NCBI GenBank assembly: GCA_022496185.1
Contig: WTXG01000289.1
Span: 1-43,111 of the forward strand
Origin: Multifurca ochricompacta
Lineage: Eukaryota > Basidiomycota > Agaricomycetes > Russulales > Russulaceae
Length of the DNA: 43,111 bases
Reading direction: 5' to 3'
The first letter of the stretch is position 1. Every line of letters starts with the position of its first letter. A model generated the notes under the pieces. That model saw only the letters and a program-made list of their open reading frames with translations. It did not search any database and was not told the origin of the DNA. Position numbers and translations under genes: made by a program. Positions 40,861 to 43,111 of the stretch are shown one piece after another.

Positions 40861-43111
40861 ATGGTCACAGATATTTCCTCTCAAACTTTCGTAATCAAAG
40901 CCGCCAATCAAGAAATTGTTAAAGGACGTGCGATTCGAAAGATTTTTGTCAACAGTGATACTTTGAAACTGGCAAAATCGTGTGCTGGAGACATCGCCGT
41001 ATTGATTGCTGTCGGGTCGAGTCAGTCAGGGTCAAAGGTTTGCAGTTGCAGCCAGCCATATGAGCTCGCTTTTCTTTTTCTATCTTCCAACAATTATTTA
41101 TAAACTCGCGTCTGTCTAGAAACCATTTGCAGTAGGGACGATATGGCCCTCATTAGAGTTAGCCAATGATGGTGAGTGTGGTTACGTCCTCAACTTTGTC
41201 CGTGCTCACGTAGTGCCGCCGCACCGGCTAGTTGTTGAGGTTGCGAACACTCTCTTGCTCACCGCTCACGTTTCCGAGGGTTCAAAAGTCATACTATACT
41301 CTATGAGCTCGCAAAGCCCCGCAAGGCGCCTTACGTGGCTGCCCGCCCTCCAGGAAACGCGGCGCGCCGACGCCGTGCAGCTTCGCGAGATTAACATCAA
41401 TAATACACCGGTGATCGCGTCTCCCTATCGAAAAACGTCCGAGAAGGGCAAACAAAGAGATTGGCTTACATTGTTCGTACGCGAGATTCTGGGTAAGAAA
41501 TTATCTCTCCTCATATCCTCCCCGTCGTTGTCATCAAGCTGAATTAGACAGTGGACCTCAAGTACGTGTCCACACAAGTCGTGCAGGTCCAGTATGAGGG
41601 CAAAGAACGTCTTTTCTCTGTTGCCTCTGTATCCCAAACGAAGCGACACCCAAGGGACCTTACCTCACACGTCTCAGAGAGCCTTGCCTCGTTGAACATC
41701 GATGATGCCCCTATCCCTTCAATTTATATAGTAGATTGGGATACTATCGTTACGATGGAGGATCAAGGGCAAGTTTCCGAATCAAAACCCTCAACTGTAA
41801 GGCGCCTCTTATATCTCGTGTTTTTTCTTTTTTGTTTCGTCTGACTGGGGATATTAGCTCGATGTTGGCGTTTCAGAACAACGCCAGGGTGTTGATGCAT
41901 ACGCATCCGTAGGAGGTTTGGACGAGCAGGTCGCGCAGATCCGTGACCTCATCGAGATCCCTCTCCGTCGCCCCGACTTGTTCCGCCACTTCGGTAGGTG
42001 CAATGCATGGCTGAAAACTATACTATATAACAGGCAGACGCGAGGGTTCATCTAACCGCATCGCAGGCCTCAAGCCTCCGCGTGGTTTGCTTCTCCACGG
42101 ACCGCCCGGGACGGGCAAGACGCACCTAGCGCGCGCGATTTCCGCTTCGACGGGCTCTTCCGTACTCACGGTTAACGGGCCCGAACTGACCTCCGCGTAC
42201 CACGGCGAGACAGAGGCGAGCCTACGACGGGTCTTCGCAGCCGCCCGTGCACGTGCACCGTGTATAATCATTCTCGATGAAGTCGACGCGATATGCCCAC
42301 GCCGTGAAGACGATGCCGGCGGAGAAGTCGAGAAGCGCGTCGTCGCGACGCTGCTTACAGAAATGGACGGTGTCACTGGCGCAGATGATGCACGTGTCGT
42401 CGTCGTTGCAACTACGAATCGCCCGAACGCCATCGACCCTGCCCTGCGCCGCCCTGGGCGTTTCGATCGCGAGATTGAGATAGGTTAGTTTGTCTCTTTT
42501 TCCATTCTTCGCACGTGGACAGCCATTACCGTTAAGGGAGCATGTCAACGGTCAACCCACAGGAGTACCCGACCTCAACGCCCGCATCTCGATAATGAAC
42601 GTGCTGTTGACAAAGACGCCGCACAACATCGCGCCGGACGAACTCTACGCCACGGCATCTCGCGCGCACGGATATGTCGGCGCTGACCTCGCAGCAGTCG
42701 TCCGTGAAGCTGGAACGCTCGCTATCAAGCGTTTCCTTGCATCAGCGTCCTCCTCGCAATCACCAGAATCTGCGCATCTCACAGCCGCGGATCTTGCCGC
42801 GGCGCTTCCCACAGTGCGGCCCTCTGCGCTTCGCGCGCACGCTATTGCCGCTCCCCCGGTCCGATTTGCCGATATCGGGGCCTCGCGGGCACAATTGCCC
42901 GCTTGCGCGAATGCGTCGAGTGGCCGCTCGTTCATCGGAGAGGTTCGCTCGTCTTGGTGTGCGCGCGTCAAAGGGTGTGCTTCTGTGTGGGCCACCGGGT
43001 GCAGTAAGACGGTGCTCGTGCGAGCAACCGCCACGGAGAGTGGCGTAAACTTTGTTGCCGTGCGTGGACCGGAGGTAAGCCTGTGCTTCGAGTTGCGGGG
43101 GATTATTGCTG
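40861..43111 (+). CDS. AFG2: AAA+ ATPase AFG2/DRG1 (SPATA5 type), 5' part; continues past the window
   Basis: Afg2/Drg1 is a hexameric ATPase that strips shuttling factors from cytoplasmic pre-60S particles. Exons: 40861-41037, 41120-41171, 41214-41492, 41552-41796, 41858-41993, 42067-42483, 42563-43074; junction phases all fit. The N-terminal domain ([20 protein letters not shown]) leads to D1: [20 protein letters not shown], Walker [13 protein letters not shown], Walker [11 protein letters not shown], sensor [10 protein letters not shown], arginine finger RRPGRFD. D2 then begins, with the family-specific Walker A variant GPPGCSKT recoverable near 42991-43010. Three one-base losses (near 42880, 42936, 43000), each in a homopolymer, scramble about 40 residues but together restore frame. 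They look like sequencing errors. ATG chosen as the first in frame with the conserved N-domain. Confidence 0.85.

Noticed and set aside
1..43111. CRISPR arrays, operons, ribosome binding sites, rRNA or tRNA genes
   Set aside because: Spliced eukaryotic genes and retrotransposons throughout; no regular spacer arrays and no cloverleaf-type tRNA noticed by eye.

Overview
This is nuclear DNA from a filamentous fungus, most likely a mushroom-type basidiomycete (Agaricomycetes). The host genes have many short GT..AG introns (about 38 to 90 bp) and belong to families typical of that group. The window divides into about 28.4 kb of nested transposable elements (1 to 28403), a short transition (28404 to about 29065), and about 14 kb of CpG-rich host genes.

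TE block. The backbone is one Ty3/gypsy element, called E here (5725 to 27720, + strand). It has been opened by four later insertions: (i) LTR-B in gag (ends at 5724); (ii) a complete minus-strand gypsy element C in RNase H (7782 to 15289, TSD TAGAA); (iii) a solo LTR-B in integrase (15811 to 22815, TSD AAAAA); (iv) a Tc1/mariner-derived palindrome in its 3' LTR (25561 to 27503, TSD TA). Three of these inserts were hit in turn. Gypsy copy 1 (1 to 5493) sits in the first LTR-B. A full-length Ty1/copia element, copia-1 (16106 to 22649, TSD ATAGT, LTRs identical by eye), sits in the second LTR-B. A solo copia-2-type LTR (25895 to 26242, TSD ATTTT) sits in the left arm of the palindrome. E itself abuts the RNase H of a second copia element (27721 to 28353), which lies inside an older gypsy LTR (remnant 28354 to 28403).

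All three gypsy copies carry, besides gag-pol with a chromodomain, a further ORF of about 400 codons 3' of pol (ORF3). It has an acidic N-terminus, a conserved middle, a helical segment and tandem CCHC zinc knuckles. Most stops in E and C are CGA to TGA changes, the signature of CpG deamination.

Host part. A 5'-truncated DBP7/DDX31 RNA helicase (29068 to 30799) directly follows the TE block. Then come a four-exon gene for a predicted dimeric alpha/beta-barrel protein (31202 to 32045), a many-exon fungal multi-pass membrane protein (33214 to about 34880), two tandem paralogous MARVEL-like four-helix membrane proteins on the minus strand (36762 to 38741 and about 39240 to 40685), and the 5' part of the AAA+ ATPase AFG2/DRG1 (40861 to beyond the end). 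DBP7 and AFG2 families both act in 60S ribosome maturation; I see no further functional link among the host genes.

Caution: one-base homopolymer contractions cluster at both ends of the window (about 1 to 2050 and 42876 to 43003). They look like sequence-quality problems at contig ends as much as biology.
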